A DNA stretch of 64,000 bases from Candidatus Sulfidibacterium hydrothermale (GTDB lineage Bacteria; Bacteroidota; Bacteroidia; Bacteroidales; F082), in the NCBI RefSeq assembly GCF_020149915.1, contig NZ_CP083760.1, positions 1,488,001 through 1,552,000 of the forward strand. The letters are read 5' to 3'. The position numbers and the translations under genes are program-made. This document shows positions 53,500 to 62,915 of the stretch, one piece after another (the first letter of the stretch is position 1; each line of letters begins with the position of its first letter). Under the pieces are notes generated by a model. The model ran no database searches, was not told the DNA's origin, and worked only from the letters and a program-made list of their open reading frames with translations.

Positions 53500-54342
53500 A
53501 TGAAATTAACACCTATAGAAACCGGAAATTTAAAACTGGATGGCGGGGCCATGTTTGGTGTGGTACCTAAAGTAATGTGGTCGAAAGTGTATCCGGCCGA
53601 CGAAAATAACCTGGCCAATTGGGCCATGCGTTGTTTGCTGATTGAAGACGGTGACCGCAAAATTTTGATTGATAATGGTATAGGAGACAAGCAAGATGAG
53701 AAATTTCTCCGTCATTATTATCTGAATGGCGATGCCACGCTGGAATCTTCGTTGGCAAAAGCCGGTGTAAAACCGGAAGAAATTACGGATATGGTGATTA
53801 CCCATATGCACTTTGATCATTGTGGCGGCAGTGTAAAATATAATGCGGATAAAACCGGATTTGAACTCACTTTTCCGAATGCTACTTACTGGACAAGCCG
53901 GCAACAGTACGAATGGGCTACTCATCCAAACCGGCGCGAAAAAGCCTCTTTTCTGAAAGAAAATATTTTGCCAATACAGGAAAGCGGCCATTTGAAATTG
54001 ATTGAAGAAGAAGGAGAATATATTCCGGGAATTGAATTTAAACTTTATTCCGGGCATACCGACGGGCAGGTTATCCCGCACATTCATACGGATGGAAAAA
54101 CGGTGGTTTTTATGGGCGACTTAATGCCATCGGCAGCACATATTCCTATGCCCTGGATTATGTCTTACGATACCCGTCCTTTACTTACGTTAAAAGATCG
54201 TGAACGCTTTTATAAAGAAGCTTTGGAGAATGACTATATTCTCTTTTTTGAACACGACCTTTACCATGAAGCAGCCGTGTTGGAAGATACGCCCAAAGGA
54301 GTTCGTGTGAAAGAAGCCGGCAAGCTTGAACAGTTTTTGTAA
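53500..54342 (+). CDS. MBL-fold metallo-hydrolase
   Basis: Cytosolic hydrolase of 280 residues in the quorum-quenching-lactonase-like branch of the metallo-beta-lactamase fold. The metal motif THMHFDHCGG is complete. Later metal ligands appear as His in YSGHTDGQVIPHI, Asp in FMGDLMPSAAHI and His in FEHDLYHEA. The N-terminal strand DRKILIDNGIGDKQ fits the family. The substrate is unknown. It converges on the Bax-like gene with a 3-base gap. Confidence 0.92.
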   Translation: MKLTPIETGNLKLDGGAMFGVVPKVMWSKVYPADENNLANWAMRCLLIEDGDRKILIDNGIGDKQDEKFLRHYYLNGDATLESSLAKAGVKPEEITDMVITHMHFDHCGGSVKYNADKTGFELTFPNATYWTSRQQYEWATHPNRREKASFLKENILPIQESGHLKLIEEEGEYIPGIEFKLYSGHTDGQVIPHIHTDGKTVVFMGDLMPSAAHIPMPWIMSYDTRPLLTLKDRERFYKEALENDYILFFEHDLYHEAAVLEDTPKGVRVKEAGKLEQFL

Positions 54343-54345
54343 AAC

Positions 54346-55179
54346 TTACCGGATGATGTAGGCCGGATCAATATGGCAGGAGTCATATTTCTGAAGATGG
54401 TTGACCCGGATCATGCGGGCAAGGTCATCAATATAATCCTTTCCACGTTCCGAATAGATCTTTAATGAATCAATGAGAAGGAACGGATTGTCTGTTTTTT
54501 GCAGAATGGCCCGGAAAGAAGCAAAACTGGTACGGGTATTCAGCATCGTAAAATAGGCATCGATTGATTCTTCAAGATTATTGAATTTTTGGAGGTAAAT
54601 CTTAGTACCGTTGCGGTGTGATAAGGCCGGAATCCGGTTTTCGGTGCTGTCGAATGACCACATTCCGAAAACATTGTTTCCCTCTTTGAAAAATCGTGAA
54701 CTTCCCCAGCCACTTTCAATAGCGGCCTGAGCCAGTACAATACTTGTCGGTACTGTTCTGAGCCGGTTAATCAGTTGCGCGGTATTTTTAGCGCGGTATT
54801 TTTTCATCAAGGGCATTAAGAAAAGTGTGTCTTTTGGAGTCATTGTTTTTTTCAGTGCCAGTTGTTCCACCACCTGCCGGGTATAATCCAGATTGGTTTT
54901 GGCCACAAGAACGGATGGCAGTAACATATCGAAAAACTTTTGTTTTTTTTCATGGACCGGAAGTCCTTTGAGTGAAACCGGACGGGTGTAAACATAAGGA
55001 ATAACATTTGGGCAGTTTACCGGTTCAATGTCTTTTACCGTATGTGGTGTTTTTACAACCACTTTTACCCGTTTTAGGACCTGGGCATGAAGTGAGAAGT
55101 GAAAAATTAAAAATCCGATCCAAAAAATAAGAATACGTTTTCTCTCTGTAAAAAAACAGGCGAAGTTATTTTTTCCCAT
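54346..55179 (-). CDS. glucosaminidase domain protein, Bax-like
   Basis: Exported protein of 277 residues with an N-terminal hydrophobic segment (about 15-32, ending SLHAQ). The C-terminal glucosaminidase domain has the catalytic Glu in AQAAIESGWGSSRFF, then GNNVFGMWSF and YFTMLNTRTSFASFR. Such enzymes cleave the glycan strands of peptidoglycan. The layout matches E. coli Bax. It stands alone, divergent from the PEGA operon. Confidence 0.92.
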   Translation of the reverse strand: MGKNNFACFFTERKRILIFWIGFLIFHFSLHAQVLKRVKVVVKTPHTVKDIEPVNCPNVIPYVYTRPVSLKGLPVHEKKQKFFDMLLPSVLVAKTNLDYTRQVVEQLALKKTMTPKDTLFLMPLMKKYRAKNTAQLINRLRTVPTSIVLAQAAIESGWGSSRFFKEGNNVFGMWSFDSTENRIPALSHRNGTKIYLQKFNNLEESIDAYFTMLNTRTSFASFRAILQKTDNPFLLIDSLKIYSERGKDYIDDLARMIRVNHLQKYDSCHIDPAYIIR

Positions 55180-55297
55180 AAAAAAAGATTATTCGAAAAA
55201 GGATGGTTTATCCAAAACGGTTGTTTATTATTTGCGGCAAAGATACAATTTTTTAAAAATGCCCTACAGGCGCCTGGAATCCGGGCTTTCGTTTCGT

Positions 55298-55327
55298 TTT
55301 GATTTCTGAATGAAAAGCTTAACTTTG
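55298..55327 (+). promoter_or_regulatory. promoter of the PEGA / LPP20 / transglutaminase cluster
   Basis: TTTG (55298-55301), 18 bases, TAACTTTG (55320-55327): a full Bacteroidota sigma-70 promoter with the same spacing as rplS. Transcription should start near 55334, which rules out an in-frame ATG at 55310. Confidence 0.75.
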
Positions 55328-55426
55328 TGGCTTATTGTCATTTTGAAAACCCACATTTCGCAGGCCGTGATAAAAAGTAGCATGGTTCTTGCAGGTTTTC
55401 AAAAGCAGATTCTGGAAACTTTTTAT

Positions 55427-57499
55427 ATGATAAAATTTTTACAAAAGCATTTTTTGCATCTGTTCTCTGTTCCCGTCCGGAAATATTTTTATGCCGGGCC
55501 GTGGCTCTTTTTTCTGTTTTTGTTGCTGCCTTTGGCTTTGCAGGCGAATGAGTTTAAAGTGCTTTCCTTTCGTAAAGTTCCCAATGATATTTCGGCCATT
55601 CAAAATAAGTATAAGCGGTATGACGATAATGATATGCTTTGTGCTATCATTAAGGTGAGAAGCGACGTGCCCAATCTGCGTTTTTCGGCTTCCAATCCGG
55701 TGGTGGGCAATGTGGAACGCCGGCAGGGAGAGTATTGGGTTTATCTTTCTGAAGGAACCCGTCAGCTTTATGTATTTACCGAAGGTTTTATTAAACTCTC
55801 GTACACTTTTCCGATGCGTATAGAAAAAGGAACGGTTTACCTGCTGGAAATCACTTCGGTGGATCCATTGGGTATTGACCGTGGGAAAGGAAGCCTGAAT
55901 TTTGCTTCTGAGCCCGATTCGGTAAAAGTAACCATTGACGGCTTTCCTGATTTGGTAAAGTGGACTCCCTGTTCTTTTAAAAATTACCGTACGGGAAGTT
56001 ATAAGTTTATGTTCCAGTACAAAAGGTACCAGCCTCTGGATACCATCATTCACATCGACCGGAACAAAGAAAAAAATATCTTCATCCGGCTTACTCCGAA
56101 ATGGGGAAATCTGGTGGTTACTTCGCAGGATACCCTTTCTTACACATTTCAAATTAATGGGAAAGAATATGTGGGGAGAAAACTGGAACTGGTGGGTGAA
56201 CGACAAGGATTGGATGCCGGTGATTATTTGTTGCGGATATCGCACAACCATTATTATGATACTGCTTTTACGGTGCATCTTGTTCCTTATGATACGGTTT
56301 TTTATACCATTGGATTAAAACCGGTATTGACAACTTTGCGAGTGCTGACGGCTCCTCCGGGTGCTTCAGTTTTTCTTGACGGTTCTTATTTAGGGAAAAC
56401 ACCGCTGCAGAAACAGGTGATTACCGGCAAACATCATTTGCATATTGAGCTTCGCAATTTTGCCGATGAAGACCGGGAGATTACTTTGACAAAAGGACAG
56501 GAGAAAATAGTGGATTTGGTCATGGTGCGGCATGTTCCGGTGCAAATTACATCACTTCCTGATGATGCTTCGGTTTATGTAAATGGCATTTTTAAAGGGA
56601 AAACACCACTTACGTTGCAGATGGCTCCGCGAAAAGTACTTTTAACCATAAAAAAAGACCTTTACCAGACGCGTGAAGACAGTGTAATTATCCGGAAAGC
56701 CCGGCAATTGCATTTTACCCTGCAAAAGCAGAAATATAATTTGTCGGTGGTGACCTTGCCTTCGGCAGCTCAAATCTATATCAACGGAGAACGGGTCGGA
56801 ATTACTCCCGAAAATTTTTCGCTTCCCTTTGGAAATTATAAAGTTCACGTGGAAAAAAGAGGATACATTTCCAAAAATAAAAGTGTAAATCTGAAACACG
56901 ACCAAAAGGTTTCTTTTTCATTACGAAAAAAATTAAATGGATATATTTCCGCTACTTTTACCTTTCCGGATAACGAATATGAACTGTTGAAGATCGGAGG
57001 GGAGGTTGGCTGGACTTACCGGTCGGCTCCCTTTTTTATGACAGCGCTGGGTTATACTTACGGATATACGGATGATGTTTCCGGAAATTTGAGTGATGTG
57101 AAAAGTATTTATGCCGACAGTTATCCCGGATTATCGGTTCATGCCCTCAAAACGGATGGTTTCGCTGAAGAAGAAGTGAATATTTTTTATCTAAAAGCCG
57201 GCTTGGTGATTCCCAAACCGTTCATCATGGTTTTTAGTGCCACGCTGGGTGTTTATCATCAGTCGGGATATCCTGTTTATGTGTCAGATGATTCTTACTC
57301 TTCCGCTTTGGGCCCCGATCTTTATTCAGGAGATAAATTCATGGATCTGGATGGACAGGAAACACGGTATACGCCTTTGTATGGATTTGGTTACCAGATG
57401 AAAATCAGTACATTTTATTTCTTTGGCGATTATTGGATATCCAATAGCTTCAATCAGAGAGGATCCCGGTGGGTGTTAGGACTCGGACTGGCATTCTAA
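55427..57499 (+). CDS. PEGA-repeat outer-membrane protein
   Basis: Envelope protein of 690 residues with an N-terminal signal segment (LFFLFLLLPLALQAN). The middle part has at least three PEGA-type repeats (LTAPPGASVFLDGSYLGKTP, LPDDASVYVNGIFKGKTP, LPSAAQIYINGERVGITP). The last about 180 residues are beta-barrel-like and end in Phe (LGLGLAF). PEGA domains are common in S-layer and surface proteins. The start at 55427 (MIKFLQ) is downstream of the predicted transcription start; an ATG at 55382 is an alternative. It heads a cluster with two LPP20 proteins and a transglutaminase-like protein, 16 bases before the next gene. Confidence 0.85.
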   Translation: MIKFLQKHFLHLFSVPVRKYFYAGPWLFFLFLLLPLALQANEFKVLSFRKVPNDISAIQNKYKRYDDNDMLCAIIKVRSDVPNLRFSASNPVVGNVERRQGEYWVYLSEGTRQLYVFTEGFIKLSYTFPMRIEKGTVYLLEITSVDPLGIDRGKGSLNFASEPDSVKVTIDGFPDLVKWTPCSFKNYRTGSYKFMFQYKRYQPLDTIIHIDRNKEKNIFIRLTPKWGNLVVTSQDTLSYTFQINGKEYVGRKLELVGERQGLDAGDYLLRISHNHYYDTAFTVHLVPYDTVFYTIGLKPVLTTLRVLTAPPGASVFLDGSYLGKTPLQKQVITGKHHLHIELRNFADEDREITLTKGQEKIVDLVMVRHVPVQITSLPDDASVYVNGIFKGKTPLTLQMAPRKVLLTIKKDLYQTREDSVIIRKARQLHFTLQKQKYNLSVVTLPSAAQIYINGERVGITPENFSLPFGNYKVHVEKRGYISKNKSVNLKHDQKVSFSLRKKLNGYISATFTFPDNEYELLKIGGEVGWTYRSAPFFMTALGYTYGYTDDVSGNLSDVKSIYADSYPGLSVHALKTDGFAEEEVNIFYLKAGLVIPKPFIMVFSATLGVYHQSGYPVYVSDDSYSSALGPDLYSGDKFMDLDGQETRYTPLYGFGYQMKISTFYFFGDYWISNSFNQRGSRWVLGLGLAF

Positions 57500-57515
57500 T
57501 TAAAAAATCTATAGA

Positions 57516-59348
57516 ATGAATAACAAAAAAACATACGGATTAGTCATAGTGCTTTTGTTGATGTTGCCGTTGATGGTTACTGCCCAGAAAAAAATGTTTG
57601 ATGAAATTAAAAATTCAGGAGCATATATTTGGGGCTACGGACAGTCGGAAGATTATGACGAGGCCAATAAGCGGGCACTGGATGACCTGATCGGAAAAAT
57701 ATCGGTACATGTGGAAAGCCACTTTGAAAACCGTACCGAAGTGGCGGGAAAGAATCTGAAAAAATATACCGAATCGATTATTAAAACCTATTCCAGTGTT
57801 TCGTTAACGAACACCAAACAACTGGTGTATGAAAAGAGAAAAGTTTTTTATGTGTTGCGATACATTCGCGCAGAAAGCCTGAGCCAGATTTTTGCTAACC
57901 GGGAAAATAAAATCAGGGATTATCTGATGATGGGAACCCAGGCACAGCGTCAGTACCGTTTGGGAGATGCTTTGCGGTATTATTACTGGGCTTATGCCCT
58001 TTGGCTGAGCCATCCGTATCGTGAGAATATAAAAGTGAACGATGATGGTAAAGAAGTATTAGCCGGAATTTTACTGAACAACCGTATTCAGGAACTTTTG
58101 TCGGGAATCCGGTTTCGTGTGGAAGAAAAACTGAAAAATCCAAAAGACAATAATACGCGGATAATCTTATCGTGTACTTACAACGGCCATGCCGTGCAGA
58201 ATCTGGATTATACCTACTTTACAGGACAGGGAAATTCTTCGCCGCAGGAAGTAACCGACGGGATTACCGAAGTTTATCTTTTTGGAGCAGAACAAAAGGC
58301 CATGGAAAAGATTGTCCTGCGTATTGAGTATAAATATATTCGCAAAAGTTATCAGGATCGTTCCTTGTCGGCGGTGTTACAAACCGTAGCCATTCCGTTT
58401 TTTAAAAAATCGGTCAAGGTGGTTTATTTAACCGGAGAGAATGTACGGGATGTAAAAGCCAGGAAACTGATTCAACCCCGTTTTCATGCAGTGAACACCT
58501 ACCGTAAGAATGATAATTATTACCGGAAAACGGTGCGGAATCTTTTGATCGATATAACGAACGGGGAATATTCAAAAGCCTATAAATATTTTAGTCCGCA
58601 AGGACTGGAGATGTTCAAAAAGTTGTTGCAATACGGCCATGCTTCGGTTTTGCCTTTGCAGGATACCCTGAAGATCATCCGGCTAAATGATGAAATTATG
58701 GTGCGCCAGGTGCCGATGTCGTTTTATTTTCCGCACAGTTCCCGTCATTTTATGGAAAATGTGGTTTTTGTTTTTAATGCGGATAAAAAGATAGAATCCA
58801 TATCCTTTGCTTTGTCCGAAAAAACCATTCATGATATTCTTCGTCATGGAAAAGCTTTTGGAAGTGTGGCCGATAAGTACACGCTTATTCGTTTTATGGA
58901 AGATTATAAAACGGCGTATAGTCTGAAAAGGCTGAATTATATCTCTTCCATTTTCTCGGATGATGCGCTGATTATTGTGGGAACTGTTTTGCAACACGCC
59001 CGTCCTATTGACGGAATGTATCAGCAAATTGGCGATAAAGCCGTTCGTTACCAGCGGTATACCAAAAAGGAGTACATCAGCCGGCTGAAAAATGTTTTCC
59101 GGAGTAACGAATACATCAATATTGATTTTGAAGAAGCTACCGTAAAAAAGGTAAACGGGAAGGATAAAATTTATGGCATACAAATTGCACAACATTATTA
59201 TTCGTCGGATTATGATGATTTCGGTTATCTTTTCCTGATGATTGATTTGAATGATTCGTTAAAACCGACCATTTATGTGCGAACCTGGCAACCGAAAAAA
59301 AATCCGGATGGAAGTATTTACGGCTTAAACGATTTTAAAATTAACTAA
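57516..59348 (+). CDS. LPP20-domain exported protein (610 aa)
   Basis: A 610-residue exported protein with a signal peptide (ending MVTAQ). The N-terminal 150 residues match the LPP20 fold (IWGYGQSEDYDEANKRALDD, VFYVLRYIRAES). A helical segment follows that looks TPR-like (GDALRYYYWAYALW). The remainder is alpha/beta, with a late domain around FMEDYKTAYSLKRLNYISS similar in shape to NTF2/SnoaL-like folds. The role is unknown. It is probably periplasmic and works with its neighbours: 16 bases after the PEGA gene and 26 before the next LPP20 gene. Confidence 0.78.
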   Translation: MNNKKTYGLVIVLLLMLPLMVTAQKKMFDEIKNSGAYIWGYGQSEDYDEANKRALDDLIGKISVHVESHFENRTEVAGKNLKKYTESIIKTYSSVSLTNTKQLVYEKRKVFYVLRYIRAESLSQIFANRENKIRDYLMMGTQAQRQYRLGDALRYYYWAYALWLSHPYRENIKVNDDGKEVLAGILLNNRIQELLSGIRFRVEEKLKNPKDNNTRIILSCTYNGHAVQNLDYTYFTGQGNSSPQEVTDGITEVYLFGAEQKAMEKIVLRIEYKYIRKSYQDRSLSAVLQTVAIPFFKKSVKVVYLTGENVRDVKARKLIQPRFHAVNTYRKNDNYYRKTVRNLLIDITNGEYSKAYKYFSPQGLEMFKKLLQYGHASVLPLQDTLKIIRLNDEIMVRQVPMSFYFPHSSRHFMENVVFVFNADKKIESISFALSEKTIHDILRHGKAFGSVADKYTLIRFMEDYKTAYSLKRLNYISSIFSDDALIIVGTVLQHARPIDGMYQQIGDKAVRYQRYTKKEYISRLKNVFRSNEYINIDFEEATVKKVNGKDKIYGIQIAQHYYSSDYDDFGYLFLMIDLNDSLKPTIYVRTWQPKKNPDGSIYGLNDFKIN

Positions 59349-59374
59349 ATTAATAACCATAAAAATAGTGCTTT

Positions 59375-59953
59375 ATGAAAAAAATGAGACCCATTTCGCT
59401 TGCTTTAGTGCTCCTTTTCGGAGTGAGCATTTTTATGTCGGCCTGTAAGTCTGAAAAGAAAATAGCCAAAGAAAATAAAGAAAAACTGGTGGAAGTTTTC
59501 TGTTCCGGACCAAAATATGAAACCGACAACAAAACGTTTCGGGCCAACAGCGTGGGCCAAAGTATTGATCAGGCGATCAGTAAAAAAATTGCGCTGAACA
59601 ATGCCCGCACGCAGCTGGCTTCCGAAATAAAAGTGACGGTGCAAAGTGCGCTGGATAATTATGCCAAACAGCAGGTACACAACAAAAATGCCGATCTGGA
59701 AAAGAACTTTCAGAGCCTGAGTCGTGAAGTTGTGAACCAGGAGTTGATCGGAACACGTACGATCTGCGAAAAAGTAACCAAAACCCGTAAAGGACAGTAC
59801 AAAACGTACATTGCCATCGAATTGGCCAGTGATAAGGTGCTGAAATCGCTTGACGACCGTCTTTCGAAAGATGAAAAACTGAAAATCGATTACGATTACG
59901 AAAAGTTTAAAAAAGAGTTTGACAAAGCGCTGCAAAACATGCAAAATCAGTAA
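59375..59953 (+). CDS. LPP20-family lipoprotein
   Basis: A 192-residue lipoprotein with lipobox MSAC (Cys about residue 24). It consists mainly of an LPP20 domain: ISKKIALNNARTQLASEIKV is the typical helix and TRTICEKVTKTRKGQYKTYIAIEL the following strands. LPP20 proteins are outer-membrane lipoproteins of unknown function. It is third in the PEGA cluster and is followed by a strong terminator. Confidence 0.87.
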   Translation: MKKMRPISLALVLLFGVSIFMSACKSEKKIAKENKEKLVEVFCSGPKYETDNKTFRANSVGQSIDQAISKKIALNNARTQLASEIKVTVQSALDNYAKQQVHNKNADLEKNFQSLSREVVNQELIGTRTICEKVTKTRKGQYKTYIAIELASDKVLKSLDDRLSKDEKLKIDYDYEKFKKEFDKALQNMQNQ

Positions 59954-59962
59954 AAAATTTTT

Positions 59963-60008
59963 CACTCCTTTGTCTTAAAATATCGTTTGAGGCAAAGGAG
60001 TGTTTTTT
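59963..60008 (+). terminator. terminator between the LPP20 and transglutaminase genes
   Basis: CACTCCTTTG (59963-59972) pairs with its complement (59993-60002). The stem continues inward with G-U pairs to about 17 bp and six T's follow. The downstream gene therefore depends on read-through or its own promoter. Confidence 0.88.
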
Positions 60009-60047
60009 ATTGAATTTATTCTGTTTCGGAATCTAAAAAATCCTGCC

Positions 60048-61547
60048 ATGAAAACAAAAACCACACTATTTGTGATGCTGACTTTTCTTTTTGCCGTTCC
60101 GCTTTTTGGACAAACGGTGGACGAGCTGAAAAAACAGTCGGAGCAGGATATGCAGCGGATGCGGCAGCAGCAGGAACAGCTCATGGGGAAAATGCAGCAG
60201 GATTTTAATGCTTTTGTGCAGCAGGCCGACCGCGAATTTGCCGCTTTTTTAAAGCAAAGCTGGAAAGAATTTGAAGCTTTCAGGGCAAAACGTGCCCCGT
60301 TAAATCCGAAGCCATTAACTTTTCCCCGTTTTAATCCGGAAACTACTCCGGTTCCTTCACAGCAAAAAGAGATTATTCCGTTGCCGGTAGTTACACCGGC
60401 TCCATTACCCAAACAAAATCCTCCGGTAGCGATAGCGCCGGAAGAAAACCTTTCAAAAACAGGACTTTTGCCGGTTCATTTTCTGTTTTACGGCAGGGAA
60501 ATACAGTTGCAGGCCAACCGGAAGCTCAATCAGCTTTTTCCGGCAAATTACAACCGGCGAACCGTAAGCCGTTGGTGGACGCTCTGCAGCCGTACAGAAT
60601 ATGGCGTTTTGGTAAATGGTTTGCTTGCGGAAAAAGAGAATCTTCAGCTGAACGATTGGGGATATTTTCAATTGGTAAAAGCTGCCGCTAAACAGTTGGC
60701 TCCGCAAAATCCGACACATGCGCTGCTGTTGAGTTGGTTTATCATGATCCATTCGGGATATGATATGAAAATCGCTTCTTCGCGGGGAAATCTGTTTTTG
60801 CTTTTCCCGGCAGATGGGGAAGTGTATGAGCGCAAATATATTGTGGTGAAAAACCGGACCTATTATTTTGATACCCCTTCGCAGGTTTCCACTTTTCAAA
60901 CGTATGATTACATTTTTCCCAAGGCTACCCGGCGTATTGATCTGACCATGAAACGTTCGCCACTTTTGGGAGAGAATACGTTGGTGAAAACCGTTTCTTT
61001 TTCATTCCGGGGCAGAAAATACACTTTCCCGGTGGTGCTAAATCGTGAAAATCTGCAATTTGTACGTAATTACCCCATGACTTCCCTGCCGGTATATTTT
61101 GATGCTTCCATGCCCGGAGTAACCCGGGTTTCTTTGGACCATGCGCTGAAAAATGTTTTGCAGGAAATGGATTTGAATACCCGGATTGCTTTTCTGCTTC
61201 ATTTTGTACAAACGGCTTTTGCGTATGAAACGGATCAGCAACAGTTTGGCCGTGAGAAATTCTTTTTCCCGCAGGAACTGTTTTATTACAAAGGATCAGA
61301 TTGTGAAGACCGGGCGGTACTTTTTACCTGGCTGGTCCGTCATTTTACAAAACTGCCGGTTATCGGATTGGTTTATCCGGATCATGTGTCGGCAGCGGTA
61401 GCTGCTCCGGGAAACATGCCGGGCGATTATGTGCTGTATCACGGAAAAAAATATTGGGTTACCGATCCAACATACATTGGTGCACCTCCGGGCGTTTCCA
61501 TGCCCCGTTACCGGAATATTCCGCCTAAGGTTATCCCAGTGAATTAA
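60048..61547 (+). CDS. transglutaminase-like exported protein
   Basis: A 499-residue exported protein. After a signal peptide (ending PLFGQ) comes a Gln/Glu/Met-rich coiled coil (about 20-80, DMQRMRQQQEQL), then a Pro-rich linker and the main domain. Near the C-terminus a transglutaminase-like triad is visible: Cys in YYKGSDCEDRAVLFTWLV, His in YPDHVSAAVA and Asp in KYWVTDPTYIGAP. Such folds act as proteases or amidases; here a cell-wall or protein-processing role is only inferred. ATG 60048 is used because the upstream ATG at 60000 lies in the terminator. It overlaps the hemN end by 4 bases, convergently. Confidence 0.85.
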   Translation: MKTKTTLFVMLTFLFAVPLFGQTVDELKKQSEQDMQRMRQQQEQLMGKMQQDFNAFVQQADREFAAFLKQSWKEFEAFRAKRAPLNPKPLTFPRFNPETTPVPSQQKEIIPLPVVTPAPLPKQNPPVAIAPEENLSKTGLLPVHFLFYGREIQLQANRKLNQLFPANYNRRTVSRWWTLCSRTEYGVLVNGLLAEKENLQLNDWGYFQLVKAAAKQLAPQNPTHALLLSWFIMIHSGYDMKIASSRGNLFLLFPADGEVYERKYIVVKNRTYYFDTPSQVSTFQTYDYIFPKATRRIDLTMKRSPLLGENTLVKTVSFSFRGRKYTFPVVLNRENLQFVRNYPMTSLPVYFDASMPGVTRVSLDHALKNVLQEMDLNTRIAFLLHFVQTAFAYETDQQQFGREKFFFPQELFYYKGSDCEDRAVLFTWLVRHFTKLPVIGLVYPDHVSAAVAAPGNMPGDYVLYHGKKYWVTDPTYIGAPPGVSMPRYRNIPPKVIPVN

Positions 61548-62914
61548 ATGGTTTTTGAATACATGGCTTCGGTGGTTTTTAACAACGGGTCAAAAGCCAT
61601 GGCAATATTCCGGACGATGAAAAATCCTTCACGATGAACCTGTATCCGGTTTCCGTCAATACTGATCAATTGGTCTTGTAAAAATTCATTTAATTTTTCC
61701 GGAGAAAATTCGGTGATCTTTTTTACTTCTTCCGCCGTTTTCCCGAATTGTTGCCCGATTTCGTCAAAGTCAACCAGGCCGTTACACATCACTTCGGCAA
61801 TGACCTGACGTACCACAAGATCATTTTCCTTCATCAGATACGCTTTGTCAGGAGCCAGTCCGTGCTTCTCAATTTCTTTTACATATTGTGCCGATGTTTT
61901 TACATTCTGGATATAACCGCCATAGAGCTGGGTGATGGAAGAGCTGCCGAAACCGTAAACCTGTCCGGTAGTTTCGCGGGTGGCATATCCCTGGAAATTG
62001 CGGTGCAAGGTTTTGTTATGCAGTGCTTTGGTCAGATCGTCATCGGCTTTGGCATAATGATCCATGCCAATGGCAACATAACCGGCATCGGTTAACAGCC
62101 GGTGACCGGTTTCAAACATTTCCAGCTTCTGGTCTGGTGTGGGAAGTCCCCGCTTTTCCAGAATCTTTTGAGCGGCTTTTACCCACGGAACATGGGCATA
62201 AGAGAAAGTAGCCAGCCGGTCGGGTGATACTTCGATGGTTTTTTCAATATTCCGGGCAAAGCTTTCTTTGGTTTGTCCGGGTAATCCGTAAATCAGGTCC
62301 AGATTTACCCCGCGGAAACCTTTTTGTTTCAGGTATTGTACCAGTTCTTTCACCGGATGTTTGGATGGTGCCCGGTTGACCAGCCGGAGTACTTCTTCAT
62401 CAAAATCCTGGACTCCCAGGCTTAGCCGGTTGAAACCGGTAGCCTGAAGCCGGTCGATATCTTTATATTCGAGATAAGCCGGATGGCATTCCATGGCAAT
62501 TTCCGGATTTTCAATGAACTGGAAATGTTTCTGAAAAACAGCCATGATTTCTTCCACATAATTTAAATTAATGGAATTCGGTGTTCCGCCACCCCAGTGG
62601 ATTTGACTTACTTTTCTGCTTTTGTCCAGGTGCTTCGCCACATTCTCAATTTCGGTAATCACTGCATCTACATAACGCCTGATCACTTCTTCTTTTTGCG
62701 ATATGCCGGTGTTGCATCCGCAAAAGTGGCACAGACGCGGACAAAACGGAATGTGAACATAAAACGACAGGTTTTGCGGCTTGTCGTTATTCGATTGGAC
62801 GATCTGTTCAATGTATTGCCGGGGAGTAAAACCGCTTTTGAAAAAAGTAGCCGGCGGATAACTGGTGTATCGGGGGCCGGGCTTGTTATATTTTTTAAAA
62901 ATTTCCAGATTCAT
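61544..62914 (-). CDS. hemN: oxygen-independent coproporphyrinogen III oxidase
   Basis: Radical SAM enzyme of 456 residues that decarboxylates coproporphyrinogen III to protoporphyrinogen IX without oxygen. The iron-sulfur motif is in YVHIPFCPRLCHFCGCN (CxxxCxxC, with the extra Cys of true HemN). GGGTPNSINL, the LSLGVQDFDEEV strand and the C-terminal HemN domain (FGSSSITQLYG) follow. It starts 1 base after hemE, so the two form a heme operon. Confidence 0.95.
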   Translation of the reverse strand: MNLEIFKKYNKPGPRYTSYPPATFFKSGFTPRQYIEQIVQSNNDKPQNLSFYVHIPFCPRLCHFCGCNTGISQKEEVIRRYVDAVITEIENVAKHLDKSRKVSQIHWGGGTPNSINLNYVEEIMAVFQKHFQFIENPEIAMECHPAYLEYKDIDRLQATGFNRLSLGVQDFDEEVLRLVNRAPSKHPVKELVQYLKQKGFRGVNLDLIYGLPGQTKESFARNIEKTIEVSPDRLATFSYAHVPWVKAAQKILEKRGLPTPDQKLEMFETGHRLLTDAGYVAIGMDHYAKADDDLTKALHNKTLHRNFQGYATRETTGQVYGFGSSSITQLYGGYIQNVKTSAQYVKEIEKHGLAPDKAYLMKENDLVVRQVIAEVMCNGLVDFDEIGQQFGKTAEEVKKITEFSPEKLNEFLQDQLISIDGNRIQVHREGFFIVRNIAMAFDPLLKTTEAMYSKTI

Positions 62915-62915
62915 A

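Noticed and set aside
55310-55426. An upstream start for the PEGA protein
   Set aside because: This ATG lies between the -33 and -7 promoter elements, so it could not be in the transcript.
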